NCBI GenBank assembly: GCA_038087015.1
Contig: JASBNA010000022.1
Location: 248,001 to 312,000 of the forward strand
DNA: 64,000 bases
Reading direction: 5' to 3'
DNA from: Cerrena zonata
Lineage: Eukaryota > Basidiomycota > Agaricomycetes > Polyporales > Cerrenaceae
Made by a program: the position numbers and the translations under genes
Shown: positions 49,350-61,829 of the stretch, piece by piece
Layout of the letters: every line of letters begins with the position of its first letter
Position numbering within the stretch: position 1 is the stretch's first letter
Notes under the pieces: model-generated
What the model was told of the DNA's origin: nothing
Seen by the model: only the letters and a program-made list of their open reading frames with translations
Databases searched by the model: none

Positions 49350-51188
49350 TTAGTGGCCATGTGTAGTCGGAGAACTTTTTGATCTTGCCCGTAGGGCAGG
49401 TCCATACTTCCGAAGCACAAACGGCATCGGTGCCATTATCACCGCTATGCATCCCAGCAACGTGCCGGCCCAGCGAGGTGTAAGCCTCTCGAACATCTGG
49501 GTAGCAAATAGCGGGAATACAGCTCCAAATAATGAGCGAACAATGATCGTTGCAGCTAATGCAGACGCAGCCGATGCAAGGTAAGCATCAAGAAGGTAGC
49601 TGAATAGCCCGAGATAGAGAAGAACCACGCCCATTCCCAGGGGAAGTCCGGCCATCATGGGTGCCCAGAACGAAACATTGGGATATGACGTCCAAGCGAA
49701 CCAGAAGAATGATACTGGTAGCATGATAGTGCCGTAATAGCTAGCATGAAGCCGATATTCTGGGGGAGGCGGAATGGGGTAATGTTCTTTGACTGTGGTC
49801 TGGTAGATGGGATCGATATATAGAATATAGAAGATGCATGCCGCGAGACCTCCGATGGGAATCGGAAGGAACATCAAACCAGAAACTCCATTGTTGAAGT
49901 GATGGCCTACGGTGAAGACGATGGGATATGCTTCGAAAAGGAGATACACAACACCGTATATGAACTATTGCGTGACTTTTGGGATAAGAATAAAATCGAT
50001 GTCGAATGATAAAGAAGTACGCACACTCATGTATAGCGTTATAGCCATCAGCATTGGCTCGGTAAGAAGCAGTACAAATGGGCGACCGAGAATGGCTTTA
50101 ACTCGTTCCATGAATGTCATTTTTTGCTTTTCGAGAGGAGCCCACCATCTTTCGTCTCCGGTCTCTTTACGCAGCCTTGCAGCTTTACGTGCAAGGATAA
50201 GAGGCCTGGTATATTATTAGTAATATGAGTCGCAAGGAAGGGCATAAAACTCACTTATACGTTTCGGGTTGGGCGAGTATAGAACATACGAAACAAACGC
50301 CTGCGAGCATTGTTTGGAACCAGAATACCCATCTCCAATTGACTCCGGCCACGTCCATCCAGCCACTAATGAGAGGGGCCATGGAGGGGCCGGCAAATGG
50401 ACCAACAGTGAAGGCGGCCATGACTTTACCCCTCGCAGCGGGAGTGACTATGTCTGACATCACTGCTCTGTTGACGAGGGTTTATATTAATCAAGATTCG
50501 ATGATCACATAGTGGTACATTACGTACCCACTGTTAGTGAGAGGAGCTGCTGCGAAAGTACCACCCAGCAAGCGGAAGATTAGAAGCGCCGCGGTATTCG
50601 GTGATAGAGCACATCCAATTTGTGTACCGACGAAGAGTGGGATTGAGATAAATGATATGAGTCGGCGGCCATAATGCTCAGATAGAGGTCCCCACACTAT
50701 TGGTCCTATGAGGAACCCTAGAACAAAGAGAGAGATGGCTACGGCTCCGACTTCAGATGAGAATCTGAAATGCTCCTCCAGCTGAAGAATAATGCCTGCC
50801 GGCAGGGAACTGGCTAAGGTCCTAGTAGTGCAATAAGTGAGTATTAGAGAGCCGAATTTCAGTTGAGACCTTACGAATTGAATATGAGCAAAATAGCAAC
50901 GGATACGATGACGAATTTCTTGGTAAAAGACCAATTGAGTGGATTCTCCGGATCGTTTTCCTGGAATGTAACCTGGTACTTTGCAGATTCGTCAGAAGCT
51001 AATTCATTCTTGATGGTAGTGATCGACTTTTCGACATCTCCACTAGAGGAGGAGGATTTCCGTTCTGCCCCCGGTATTTGGATATCTCGAATGCTGGATG
51101 TAGCGGAGCAGAAAAGGTCATTGGTACTGAGGTCAGACTGCGACACTCTTTCTTCTACAACAAGTCGTTGCATGCCGTCGACGCGCAT
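49350..51188 (-). CDS. MFS transporter, DHA1 drug:H+ antiporter-like
   Basis: Probable plasma-membrane exporter with 12 spans. After a cytosolic N-terminus of about 95 residues come DPENPLNWSFTKKFVIVSVA, typical of fungal DHA1 (Flr1/Tpo-like) members, then the motif-A loop GPLSEHYGRRLI, LLGGTFAAAPLTNSG, AVMSDIVTPAARGKVMAAF and GPFAGPSMAPLISGW. The second half includes FIYGVVYLLFEAYPIVF, GLMFLPIPIGGLAACIFY, SFFWFAWTSYPNVSFWAP and SALAATIIVRSLFGAVFPLF. The C-terminus ends SSPTTHGH at 49350. Four to five introns are inferred. The first in-frame ATG (MRVDGMQRL) at 51188 was chosen; an open stretch continues upstream without ATG. Substrate is unknown. Its neighbourhood contains the epoxide hydrolase. 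Confidence 0.88.
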
Positions 51189-52377
51189 AAGAAGACACGA
51201 AGAGTTCAGTCCGAAAACCACTCAGGCTTGAGAGCATATCCATACACACCTTATATGAGTATATGCATATGCCGAGGCGGACGGGAAATTTTGTAGGAAG
51301 CCCGCTGAGGATGGTCTGATGTCAGATAATGGGATCGAACGACTGAGTTTCGAAGCTAGATAAACAAGCGAGACCACTTTGGCATCTAGGTATCCCTCTT
51401 CGAACTGGTCGGACCGTTAGCATCCAAAGTCTTAAGCGTCGCTGTGGGACCCCGATAAGCCAACACGAGGTGGGAGGAACTACGAGCCCCTGAGTTCTGC
51501 GGGAGATGAACATCGAGCATGTAGAAAATAATCAAGCCTCCTCGAAAGGACTTTTAAGTTTCAGACTCCTTCGAAATTCCAGTACTTACTATTAGGACCG
51601 GACCATCAGGCCATCAGGCGTGCCAACAGATACTGTCAGTAGAACCTTCGCAATACAACGATATCGTTGAACATCCTATTGGCAAGTATAAGGATGACTC
51701 AGGAAAGCTGCAGGCTTTCATATTATGGTAACAACGAAGCCGTTCATTGTACATGGCAGCGTATATACATGTTTCGTACGTGGCGCAGGGCAAGAAAACC
51801 AGGGTTAGCGCCTTACTTTTACTGTATCTAATCTTATCTGTGATGTCATGACTAGAGGCACCCAGCGCACGACACACGTTAGCTTGTACTGTGACCTCGA
51901 CAACCTCAATGGAAAGCGATGTTGCCAGTGCTTAATTCTATCATTGTGATTTCTGCTATACTGATATAATAATAGATGAGATTCAAACCAGCACGTTATA
52001 CTTTTACGACGATCGACGAATCCAGGTAAACATCATACTCTTGTAACTCATCTTCATTGCTCGCCGTACCCGACGTAGGTCCACATATATTATCATATGG
52101 CATTGATATTGTAGTCTCATCTACTAGGGAGACGTCATTCAGGGAATCATATCTGCTAAACACTATCAAACCAAGGAGCTTCTTGCTTACACAGATGCTA
52201 GCCGCATATCCCCTGCCCTATCAGAAGACTGGTTTGTCCAAACGCTGGACGCTCCAGTCAGAATAAAGGGTCAAGAATACCTCTTACAAGGCTCACCTTT
52301 GGACTACCTGCCCCGCTTGCCATCTCGGAGAGGTATACTCAGCATTGTTGTCGCGTCTTTTTGCTGGTGTACATCCC
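51189..52377. other. 1.2-kb divergent promoter region
   Basis: Between the MFS and metallo-hydrolase genes. Frames at 51322-51513 (-), 51614-51877 (-) and 52057-52266 (+) show no recognisable protein. Confidence 0.5.
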
Positions 52378-53520
52378 ATGACGACGATAATCCTCTCATC
52401 GGCTCGTCAGGCCACCTTCGATAAGTCTCTAACCGATGTACCTTTTCCCTCAGACACTTCGAAGACAGGCATCTTGGAGAGTATTAATGCTCTCGGGGCA
52501 AAGCTTTTCTGGGTGGGGAATGCCACTTGCATTCTTGAATACCAGAGCATTCGTTTCATGACCGACCCAAATTTCTTGCACCAAGGTTATTTAACACGAA
52601 CTAAAATGCCTATATACTAACTTTTCTCCAATAGGTGATCATGTCCATCTTGGCCCGGGTGTTGTCGGTACACGCGTTAGAGAACCGGCTTTCGATTACA
52701 CACAATGTCCCGCGGTTGATTTTATTTGTATGTCCCAGAGCCCTTCCCCGCAGGGTTTCCTCTAATCTGTCAACGGTAGTACTTAGCCATCTGCACGGCG
52801 ACCACTTCGATGACCTCGTCGCTGAACGTCTCCGCAGAAATATTCCGATAATCTCAACCCCTCATGCATGCGAGAACCTCGAACCGCAAGGATTTACCTC
52901 TTTATACCCTTTACAAACCTGGGAGAAAATCACAATCCAGAAGGGCGAGGATACGATCACAATTACCTCTATGCCGGGTAAACACACCCTAGGCGTTATC
53001 GAGAGCGCAGACTCTGTTCTTCATGCCATCCCTCCTGTCATGGGTAGTTTGATCGAGTTCAAAAGAGAGGACGGGTCGTTATACAATTTGTATATTTCCG
53101 GCGATACCTTGTACTATGATGAACTCAAGGCACGTCCAAGTCTTTCTCTATTTTTTTCTCCCTCTACGATGTCTTGCTTATGAGTCTTGCATATGTAGGA
53201 AATACATGTAAGGCACCCCCACATTCACCTAGCACTCATCCATCTCGGCGGCACGACACTTCCAGTAATTCAAGTCATGGTAACAATGAATGCTTCTCAA
53301 GGAATTAAGCTCCTCTGCGCTCTTCAGCCAGACAAGGCTATACCTATACAGTATGCATGACTATCTCATTTGTATTTCGCCCCATCTCACTTTGCAATGC
53401 AGCATGGACGATTACGATGTTTTCCTTTCCGGCGTAAAAGAGTTTCAAGATGCAGTTGAGAAAGAAGGATGGAAGGATAGAGTTGTATTCATCGAAAGAG
53501 GACAACACTTCTCCTTCTAA
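52378..53520 (+). CDS. Metallo-beta-lactamase-fold hydrolase
   Basis: Probable Zn-dependent hydrolase of the UPF0173/NAPE-PLD-like branch. It starts MTTIILSSARQATFDK; the fold's first strand pair is KLFWVGNATCILEYQSIRF with TDPNF. The metal motif H-x-H-x-D-H appears as LSHLHGDHFDDL after removing an intron that starts GTATGT at about 52720 and ends CGGTAG. The remaining ligands are likely in MPGKHTLG, LYISGDTLYYDE and IHLGGTTLP. A donor of GC type (AAG|GCACGT, intron 53130-53198) is required to keep frame into EIHVRHPHIHLALIH; no GT donor in the right phase exists nearby. The last intron precedes MDDYDVFLSGVKEF, and the stop is at 53520 after QHFSF. The substrate is unknown. It converges on SIN3, with 121 bp between stops. 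Confidence 0.82.
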
Positions 53521-53641
53521 TGGCTATAAATTTGAATCGACCTTCCCAAAGAATGAATTACAAGATACATGTTAGGGTACAAGCAACAAACGAAATAAAT
53601 CAGGCAAAAATACAGCTGAGGAACAATCATGCTCAAACTTC

Positions 53642-56600
53642 CTATGACTTCGGAGGAGCTTCAGGAACTGGCTCGGGAGCAGGGATAGTTTCCTCCGTTG
53701 GTTTTGGCGGAGTAGTGAACTGCTCCAACCATGCCTTTCGTCGCGTATTTCTTGCCTCCAATGCTTGCTTGGCACTCTCGCGTTCCTCTTGTGACGACAC
53801 GCGGAAGACGTATTCCTCAGTGTTTGAGACGTAGAATAAGCGGTATGTCCGGACACAGACTCTAAGAGCCAAGTCGCTGCGAGCGATGACGGATGGTTCG
53901 CTCTGGTCCGGAGTTGGGATGACAGTTCTCTTGAGGAAAGGTCGTCTCCGCGAAGCGGACGAGGGGACGTCGATAGTTGGTTCCGGCTGACGCGACGTTG
54001 GGTATCTGTTGCACTTGAGGAAAAAACGATGGAACATACCTTGACGTAGGAATCGATGTACGCTTGCCAACGACCCGTCAAAACCTCCGCATCGTCATAG
54101 CTGGAATCGTCTTTCCCGATCAGCTGCATAGTAATTGTCTTGCACTCAGGCAACTGAATGATTAAAACGGTCAGCTCAATACTTCAAACGATGGACATGA
54201 GCGTAATTATTACCCAATCAATCCTAAAGAGGTTTTCGTCTGGTCCAAGTACCTTCTCCGTATTCTTTCTAGAGTTAATGAGATCTTGAGAGGTTGGAGT
54301 AGCAACCTCTCTTTCACGGCGAAGTAACTCAAAAATCTCCTGGCTCCTGCCGTCTGACAAGATAGCTTGAATCTGTATCGTGTGTTAGTGTTGTCCCCAT
54401 AATACAGACCTGACTCGACTTGCCTGCTTGACTAACGCTCCGACAAGTTTATCGATCGTAAACGCCTTGTATCCATGCTACAAAAAAAGAGCATAAGTAA
54501 ACTTAGACTCCCAATCAACACTCAAACTGTAGAATGTAGCACGAACCTTAATCCCAAACATGTACCGCATCTGATCTTCGAAAGCGATTTGCTCAATTTC
54601 GTTATCGAATAGCTTCTCGCACGACTCCAAGAAGAAGTCATAGAAATGTCCCGCATCCTTTGCCTTCTCGCTCAATTTCGTAATCTCAACAATCAAACCA
54701 ACATCTTCCCTCACCGGAGTCTCAGCACGCTGGTCACGAGCTAGTTCAGCTGCTACGCTCTTGAAAAGATGAAGGCGGGAATATAGTGTCTGCAGCGCAG
54801 TAAGAATAAGTTCTTCGATTAGGTGAGAGTAAGGGTATACATACCTCAAGAAGGCGCAAAAGGACGTAAAATTGGGTATTGGTATAGAACGTCCCCTTCC
54901 TCGTCGGCCGTCCATCCACAGGACTACTTGGTCCAGAACTCGACCCACCATTGGTATTGGTCACAACCGGATCAGTATCAACAGACATAAGTTCAGCAGG
55001 CGGTGAAGGTGGCCTCGACGACGCTGGAGAAGCGGCACTTTGAGCCCTTGTCCTCCTACTTGACTTCGCCTGTTCGCTTTTGAGCAACTTCTTGCGAAGG
55101 TCACTCCCAGTAGATCCTACGCCGCCTTTCTTCCCACGGCCGCCTCGGCCTGAAGATGAGGAAGCAATGTCGGTATCGTCTAGTAGACTGTCGGCTTCGC
55201 TCGCCTCGCTGTCGACGGATTCCATTTTGGGTATAAATGTAGAGTTGAAGGTGGCTGGGTCATTCATGAAGAAGAGGGGAACGAAGGAACGAATAAAGGA
55301 TTCAATACGTTTACGGTCAGTGAATGAGATTTGACCCTGAGTACGATCGAGGAAGGAACAAGTCAACTTCAACGCATCCTGAAGCACATATGTGTCGTCC
55401 AAGATGTATTCCAGCTGATGTCTCGGTCTTGTCCTTGCGAACATAGGGTCAATCAGAGCAGCCCGTTTGGCCATCTGCTCGTCTCGTGCAGTTTCGATCT
55501 GGTTCATGAATGCCTTGGTCGTGATCCCCTTCTTGTCAGCAGCCTTGAACGTAATCCCCTGGTGATCCAGTGACTTGTGGTAATTCCTCCCGTCTACCTC
55601 TCTCCAGACCTTGTTCCATTCCCTCTGAGCCCGTTTCCACTCTTCGTGCTTCTGTTTCAGCCGCTCGAGGACGATAGGGATCGCGATAACAGGAACATCC
55701 TGCATAGCCTGCCATACTTCCATTCCCGCGTCTCGGCCGTATACCTTCTTGATCACTCGTTGGTGGATACTCTTCGCATTGCTGAGATGCTGAGGCTTCT
55801 TGAAGCCAGCTCGTTCCTCTTTGCTGAGTTGCAGAATCTTGGTGTTGATTGGGTCGAGGAGGACAATGGTCTTGTTGATTGCTTCGATGTGGAAATCGTA
55901 TTCGTGTCGTTCTTCCTCACTGCGGTGGAGAGCTTCCTCGTAGACGTTCTTCTTGTGTGCGATGAATCCGGCTTCCTCAGTGGCAAAGGTGGGCTGGGAT
56001 ATCCATTCATCGTTCAATACTGAGCGACACATATCATCTCGACCTGAACAAACAACAAGAGATTCCTGGAGAACACAAGTGTCAGAATTCGTGCGGAGCA
56101 ATTACCAGTAGAATGTAACATACGTTTGCAGGAAGCTTGCGATAACTGCCGTATCGCTCATACAACCTTTCTCTATTCGGTCTATCCAACACACCCATCG
56201 GTCTTGTCCACACATCCTCGGTTCCAGCAAACCGCTCCCTCCTCTCATCGAACCCTAGGATCTCCTTGAATTGTGTTAATAGTTCACTTTCACCTAGGAA
56301 CTTTCGACTCTCTTTCACAAGACGAGCGGTATCGATGATATCTTGTGTGAAGAGGTTAACAAGCTTGAGGAACTCGTTATATGTCTCGCGATTATCTAAA
56401 GCTCGCTTGACACGATCGAAGAACTGGTTTTCGTCTTGTGGAGGCGGTGGAAGCTGAGGTGCAGGAATGGGAGGAGCCTGATGAATAAAAGTGGCTTGGT
56501 GTGCATGTGAGCGACGTGGTGAGGTGATTGCTGCATGTCTCTGAGACAGAGCTGGCGAGGGAGCATCACTGTGTTGTTGCTTGGTTCGTTTCACCGGTTG

Positions 56601-57916
56601 CTGTGAGTGAATTAGTATATGAATGAAAGAGGCGGATGGGAGAGGCGTACTTTACTCGGACCTGCCTTTGCCGCGGGCTCTTTCTCCTTCTCCGGTGCCT
56701 TTCGTTTTCGCTTCTGTGGGACCGAAGCCGAAGCTCCAGCAATAGAACTATCTCCCTTTCTCCTTCCAGTCACTTTCGTTTCGAGTTTGGATTTGTTGAG
56801 GATCTCATCCAATCTCGCCGCAGCCTGGTGTTGCGTCCTCTTGTCAGGGAGGAAATGGTAGAAGCCTTCTAAGAGATCTTCGTCGTTGGCAAAAAGGTCC
56901 GTAACAAGACGCATTGTTACATCCTAAGAGTAGTGTCAAGATATATGAGCTTATATTGAGACAAATATAGAGGATGGAGTGGCGTAAAGATATGAATGAC
57001 TGTTATAAACCGACGGCATGAAAGGTGAAATGGCAAATTCAGCGTAACCATTGGGCTAATTCTCGCCGACTGTCGTGTGATGTATGCAATTCGCATACAC
57101 GCATTTGGAAAAATGAGGGAATAGGAGCGAGAAATGCAAACACCTACATCGTCAAGAGAACTGGGAGGCTCGCTAGGAGACAGAAGAGCGAGGAACCTGT
57201 GGTACTTCTCCGGATCGTTCGAGAAACGCGTCTTGACTGCTGAGAGGTATTCTAATGCAGGGGCTAGTTCGGCATCACTAGGAAGTTTAACACCAGGTGT
57301 CGAAATCCGTGGTTGCAGTGTTTCTGGCTCTTGAGGTCCTAAGTGGAATCGACCATCAGTGGCTTGTGTGGTCGTTCCTGCAGGCGTCGTAACAGTGATG
57401 AAATTGGGATTCCGTGCATCATTAGTGCATTCGATTCGGTATCCAGGTGGCAGAAATGTGTTGAACCCTTGAATAAGTGGAGGGTGGCCGTGGAAGAGAT
57501 TCGACACGCGTTCAATGACACCCGGAGTATCGATTCTGTAGTAAATTAGTATCTCTAGTGAGAAGCACGATGACCTGCAGCCCTCACCTCTGACTTTTGA
57601 AGTCCTTCATGATATCCAAGAAGCGGTTGTAGACATCGGGCATGTCCTGAAATTGGATCTTGACCTCGTCCAAGTACGTCAAAGCGTCGGTGACATTCAA
57701 CTGTCTGTCCGAAGAGCCTTCTCCAGAAGAAGACATCTGATCCATAGTGGGTTCCTCTGAGGCCATCAGGGTATCTGCAGCTGGAGGATCAACAGCTGGT
57801 AAAGGTGTGTCTGGTGCAACAGGTGGCGGAAGGTCTGGCTCGCTTGTTGGGTTCCCAGGGGGAGGATTTTCTGTGACGTTATGAGGCTGTGCTGTCGCAT
57901 CCTCGTCGCCCGACAT
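53642..57916 (-). CDS. SIN3: SIN3-type transcriptional co-repressor scaffold
   Basis: Core scaffold of the Rpd3/HDAC complex in the nucleus. About ten exons give roughly 1,200 residues. The start [21 protein letters not shown] is followed by PAH1 (about residues 72-143: [18 protein letters not shown] ... [13 protein letters not shown]), split by the first intron at 57587. PAH2 begins near residue 204 ([19 protein letters not shown] ... [20 protein letters not shown]), again intron-split, and then PAH3 ([18 protein letters not shown] ... [11 protein letters not shown]). The HDAC-interacting region is [55 protein letters not shown] Ser/Pro/Lys-rich linker and the Sin3 C-terminal region end at 53642 (PVPEAPPKS). 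It is somewhat shorter than yeast Sin3, with a reduced number of PAH domains (three seen rather than four). Its promoter and first codons are duplicated at 61424-61829. Confidence 0.95.
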
Positions 57917-58078
57917 CACGAATACGTTTAATACAAGAATGAGATGGAAGTGCTTGCAGGTGCTTTGGAACGAGACGAGGGTAGAGACTAAGTCACAATC
58001 GTCCTTGACATTAGCCAAAGTCGGACATTCTCTCAGACACTGGGCGAAATAGATTAGATTAGATGGCTCGATCTCATA
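57855..58078 (-). repeat. SIN3 5'-end block, duplicated copy 1
   Basis: This stretch, from codon ~20 of SIN3 through its start codon to about 160 bp upstream, recurs at 61597-61829 in the same orientation with scattered substitutions and small indels. Shared landmarks include TTCTGTGACGTTATGAGGCT, CGACATCACGAATACGTTT and CTCTCAGACACTGGGCGAAA. Confidence 0.9.
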
Positions 58079-59731
58079 TCAGATTCCGCAACGCTTCACT
58101 GGCAAGACATTGAGTCTAAGTTGTCAGTTCTTTACTAAATTGATCACAATAACTGGCCTTAACTCGACCGTGGCGTAGCCACGAGGCTCGTAACCCGAGC
58201 CCTTGCTATAACAAAGGTTTGCCACTACGAGGACCCCGGTGTTGAGAGCACAAACACAATTCTCCTTTGGCTTGCGATTGGGTTCCAATTGCTCGAGCTA
58301 CATTTCTGCTATGCCTCCTAGCTCCATTCTTGATATTCCACCTACCTTCGGTGGTCAGCTACTCAGCTGCGAGCATTGAACTATCTCATCTGCCTCCATA
58401 AATACAGCCTCTCTCAGAAAACTAACTGCATGGTAACAGCTCTAATACGACTGCCCATACCCTACGCTACAACCTATCTTATCGACCCTGGGTCTAGTAT
58501 CGCTACTCGTTAATTTTTATGTGATTTTCCAAGCTCTTGCTCTTTTATAGATGGCCTGTTTATTCTTTAGCGATCACCGAACACTACGATTCGGGCGAGC
58601 CATACCACAAAGTCATCGGTGGCTGTTGGTTGAAGCGCATGCTCGTCAACTTTGACCAACCGGGAGTCCTCATATTAGATATCACCTGTCTTATTGGTGG
58701 GGATTTATGTTATTTCTCTGAACAACGCATAGCCATACTATTCTATGTTCACTTCGGACAACTTGCCACTATTTCCAGACTCAGTATCAGGAAGTCCCGA
58801 CACAAAAGGTCTACTTGCATCACCCCGTGTTCTATCATTCGCCTTTTCCAGAGATGGCTGCGTTATATACATACCCTGGCATTCAAGCTCGATCCTGGCA
58901 CCTAAGTCGTTCTTTGCAAGCTCACGCCTCGAGAGGGGCCAAGAAGATCGCCCAAGCTTGATTCTTACGCGCTATCTGATCGTTCTCCACTTAGTAATAG
59001 CAGGCCGTTATGGATGTTATGTAGTACTCTTCCTCTACTTCCGACAGAACCTGATTATTGGCTGGGATAGCACAGGATCTAGTACCTTTATTCATGGATA
59101 CAAGAACATACATCAGGGACTCCTAGCCTGCACCCACCCTTGCGCGTCGAGCATGGTTAATTTGCACTCGGATGTACCTATCCGCTCGCATCTATAGTTG
59201 AACACCAAAAACATATACCCGTTTCAACGGTACACTCAGAAGGGTTAATCACTCATCCTTTTTTATTAATAAATTAGATATTACTTCTCCACCTGTGGAT
59301 GCTAAATGCATGTCGTCTTTGATGATCGCATAAATATCTGGTCCCCGCAATCATCTCAAACCATCCACGACTCGCCAGGTTTGGCGGTAATCATCGTACT
59401 ACGGTCTTCGGATGGGGCTGAGATTATCCCTTGAATCGGACTCACTAGCAGACGGAGAGCCCCAATAATCATCTAAACTTGTAGACAATAAGTAGTCATT
59501 TTTTAATATTTTTTGAAATGATTAGTCAAAGGATTTAAATAATATCCTTATCCTCGTGTGAAGACTACTTGGAACTTGGACTATCTGAGATCGGAGTAGG
59601 AAATGAAAGGTCCGCTAAGCCTTGAAAGCTTGAACGCTGAACCTCACTCACGAGGCTCAGTATCACAGTGCTTAGGTCCCATCGATATCGGCCCTCCTCA
59701 GCTTGATTGAAGCATCGACACTAATATTTCA
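58079..59731. other. 1.65-kb region between SIN3 and the first F-box duplicate
   Basis: Contains the possible gene relic at 58311-59196. The rest (59200-59731) is A/T-rich, with no ORF of interest. Confidence 0.45.
58311..59196 (+). pseudogene. Possible relic of a mushroom-type multi-pass membrane protein
   Basis: ATG at 58312 reads MPPSSILDIPPTFGGQLL and then stops. Further on, one frame gives FILAITEHYDSGEPYHKVIG and a hydrophobic LTRYLIVLHLVIAG, separated by stops and frame changes. The opening and the Tyr-Asp-x-x-x-Pro segment recall the DUF6534-like membrane proteins frequent in Agaricomycetes. Repeated stops in all frames make a working gene unlikely. This is pattern resemblance only. 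Confidence 0.22.
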
Positions 59732-61348
59732 ATGTCGTCTACTCTTCCCTACCTGACGACATATCCTGCCAGTGACTACAACGACGATATGGCTGGAATC
59801 TTAATCGGTGGATCCTCACTACTTCGTATATCCAACACGAGCCAGGGGAACCAATCCAGTGGGTAACATTCTATAGGACATGATGCTTTAGGGAAATGAC
59901 ATACATACAGAAAATCCACTTTTCCTGCCTGTTGAGATACATAACTACATCCTCGAGACCTTTTGGGATAGCAAGAATATCGAGTGCAGTAGTCCAGACA
60001 CCATTCGTGCATGCACGTTAACCTGCCAAGTTTGGTACAAAGCAGCTCGACCACACATCTTCCGTGTTATCGTCTTAAAACGATGGGAGGATCTTCAACG
60101 ATTCTCCTCGCTAGCCATCAATGATGAAAGTGTACTTGGGTGGGTGCAGAGGGTGAGGTTGTGTGGGTCTCTACCGCCTCTTGATAGGTCTTCCGCTGGC
60201 CAGGAACTACCCGCCGATTGGGGGGTTCGCGATCGTTGGATCTACTATTTCCCTTATCTACTAGCTCCTCGGATTCGCGATAAAACAAACCACAATGATC
60301 CGACATTCAATATCAAGATCCTCGAACTATTCGATTTTTCACACATCAGCGGCGCCGTTGAAGATTGTGAATGGTTCGCATTCTGGGTTCTACACTTATC
60401 ATGGTTGAAGAACGTGGAGACACTCTATTTAAAGAGTTGCGAAATGGCTTCCAACGCGATGACTGCGCTCGCGCATTCCTTTCCACAACTGCGGAATGTT
60501 GGATTCACGCATGTTGATCTGACATCCAAGAACCATGCTGGTATCAACGTCGCTTTGCAACCCTCTCTACCATTCTATCTTACGGAGGAGACCATTACTC
60601 AACAACAAATGGGAGGCGAGCTCGCGCTTCCTGACCAGAAATTCGTCCACCGTTGTTGCGGACCAGCACGTGAAAATGGTGTGGACTACACTATCATACA
60701 TCCCGCCCCTCGTATCGAATCCATCTATATAAACAACGAAACCTCAGAGTACACGTGGCTGGATCTCAACCGGCTATATGGCTGGATGGTTCCATACAAC
60801 GCTGCAAAATATCTGAAGTCAATGGAACTTTCGGCGGTGGTAGAGCTTTGCTCGATTTCGAAGTTTATAACAGAATTGGGCTCTTCGCCATGTCTGCAGC
60901 ACCTGAGTTTGTGGATTGGATGTGATATCGGACTATGTAAGCTGCATCCTCATTCGTGTGAGCAAGTATTGAGACATTTTCTCTAGTCGATCGATATGCG
61001 TTTGACTTCTCCAAGTTGACAAACCTGATGTCGCTACGCTTACACGGCTCAGGTTTTGATCACATACAACTTGAAGTGTTCATCCGCATTCTTTCTACGC
61101 TCAAAGCCCCCGAATTGCGACGAATCATGTTAGCGGTGACTCATAACAGTAATTTTACAGAAGTTGAGCAATTGGATGACTGTCTGGCTGAGAATTTCAG
61201 CAGTCTGGAAGTTGTTGTTGTTGAATGTGTTGGTCTACATGGGAGGGGGTTGGAAGGACCCCGGCAAGAAATACAGGCTATTCTCCCCAAAACGAACCGA
61301 AGAGGGCTTTTGGAGGTCCAGACTTACTCAGAACCCTTTCGTTATTAG
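59732..61348 (+). CDS. F-box/LRR-like protein A (tandem duplicate)
   Basis: Paralogue of the gene starting at 62772. The conserved part begins LPVEIHNYILETFWDSKNIE, CSSPDTIRACTLTCQVWYKA (F-box-like), then HIFRVIVLKRWEDLQRF, RVRLCGSLPPLDRSSAGQEL, WGVRDRWIYYFPYLLAPRIR and ILELFDFSHISGAVEDCEWF. An intron near 60937-60986 (GTAAGC ... CTCTAG) restores the frame into FDRYAFDFSKLTNLMSLRLH, and the stop is at 61348. The 5' end is uncertain: the ATG at 59732 can be joined to the conserved frame by a GTGGAT donor at 59808 and the acceptor at 59910, but the better-looking GTAACA donor at 59863 is out of phase. About 490 residues. Probably an SCF adaptor or a relative that lost Skp1 binding. Confidence 0.72.
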
Positions 61349-61423
61349 CCGGCGGTTTAGAACCATTGTTTACTGGTATCGACCGTCATCCAATAGTGTA
61401 TACGCAACGGAAACTCACCATTG

Positions 61424-61829
61424 TTACAAATTAGTCAACTGTTCCCGGTAATTGACCCTCGTAGATCGAAGCAATGTGAGGATTGTACTAAAACACTGTG
61501 GTGCTCTAACGTTGCCACCCCTCCTTTTTGTGAGCTGCGAAGGCTTATGTTTCTCCCAAACATTCAGCTGTATATGTGAAGGTTCTTCATCAGATCCAGG
61601 GGGAAGATTTTCTGTGACGTTATGAGGCTGTGCTGCCACATCCTCGTCGCCCGACATCACGAATACGTTTGGTACAAGAAGAGATGGGGGTATTTGCAGG
61701 TGCTTTGGAACGAGGTGAGGGCAGGAAATAAGTCCCAGTTGTCCTATTCTGACATTCGCCAAAGTCGGCCATTCTCTCAGACACTGGGCGAAACAGATTA
61801 GATTAGATCACGATGGCTCAATCTCAGTA
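61424..61829 (-). pseudogene. Duplicated SIN3 promoter and first codons (gene fragment)
   Basis: From 61829 down to about 61597 the sequence matches the SIN3 5' end at 58078-57855, including the start codon (ATG at 61657) and codons reading [20 protein letters not shown]. After that the frame departs (GSDEEPSHIQLNVWEKHKPS) and stops at 61424; the fragment QLNV may be the remnant of SIN3's QLNVTDAL after an internal deletion. No PAH domain follows. It is therefore a truncated copy, not a second SIN3, although the promoter portion looks intact and might still be transcribed. Confidence 0.85.
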
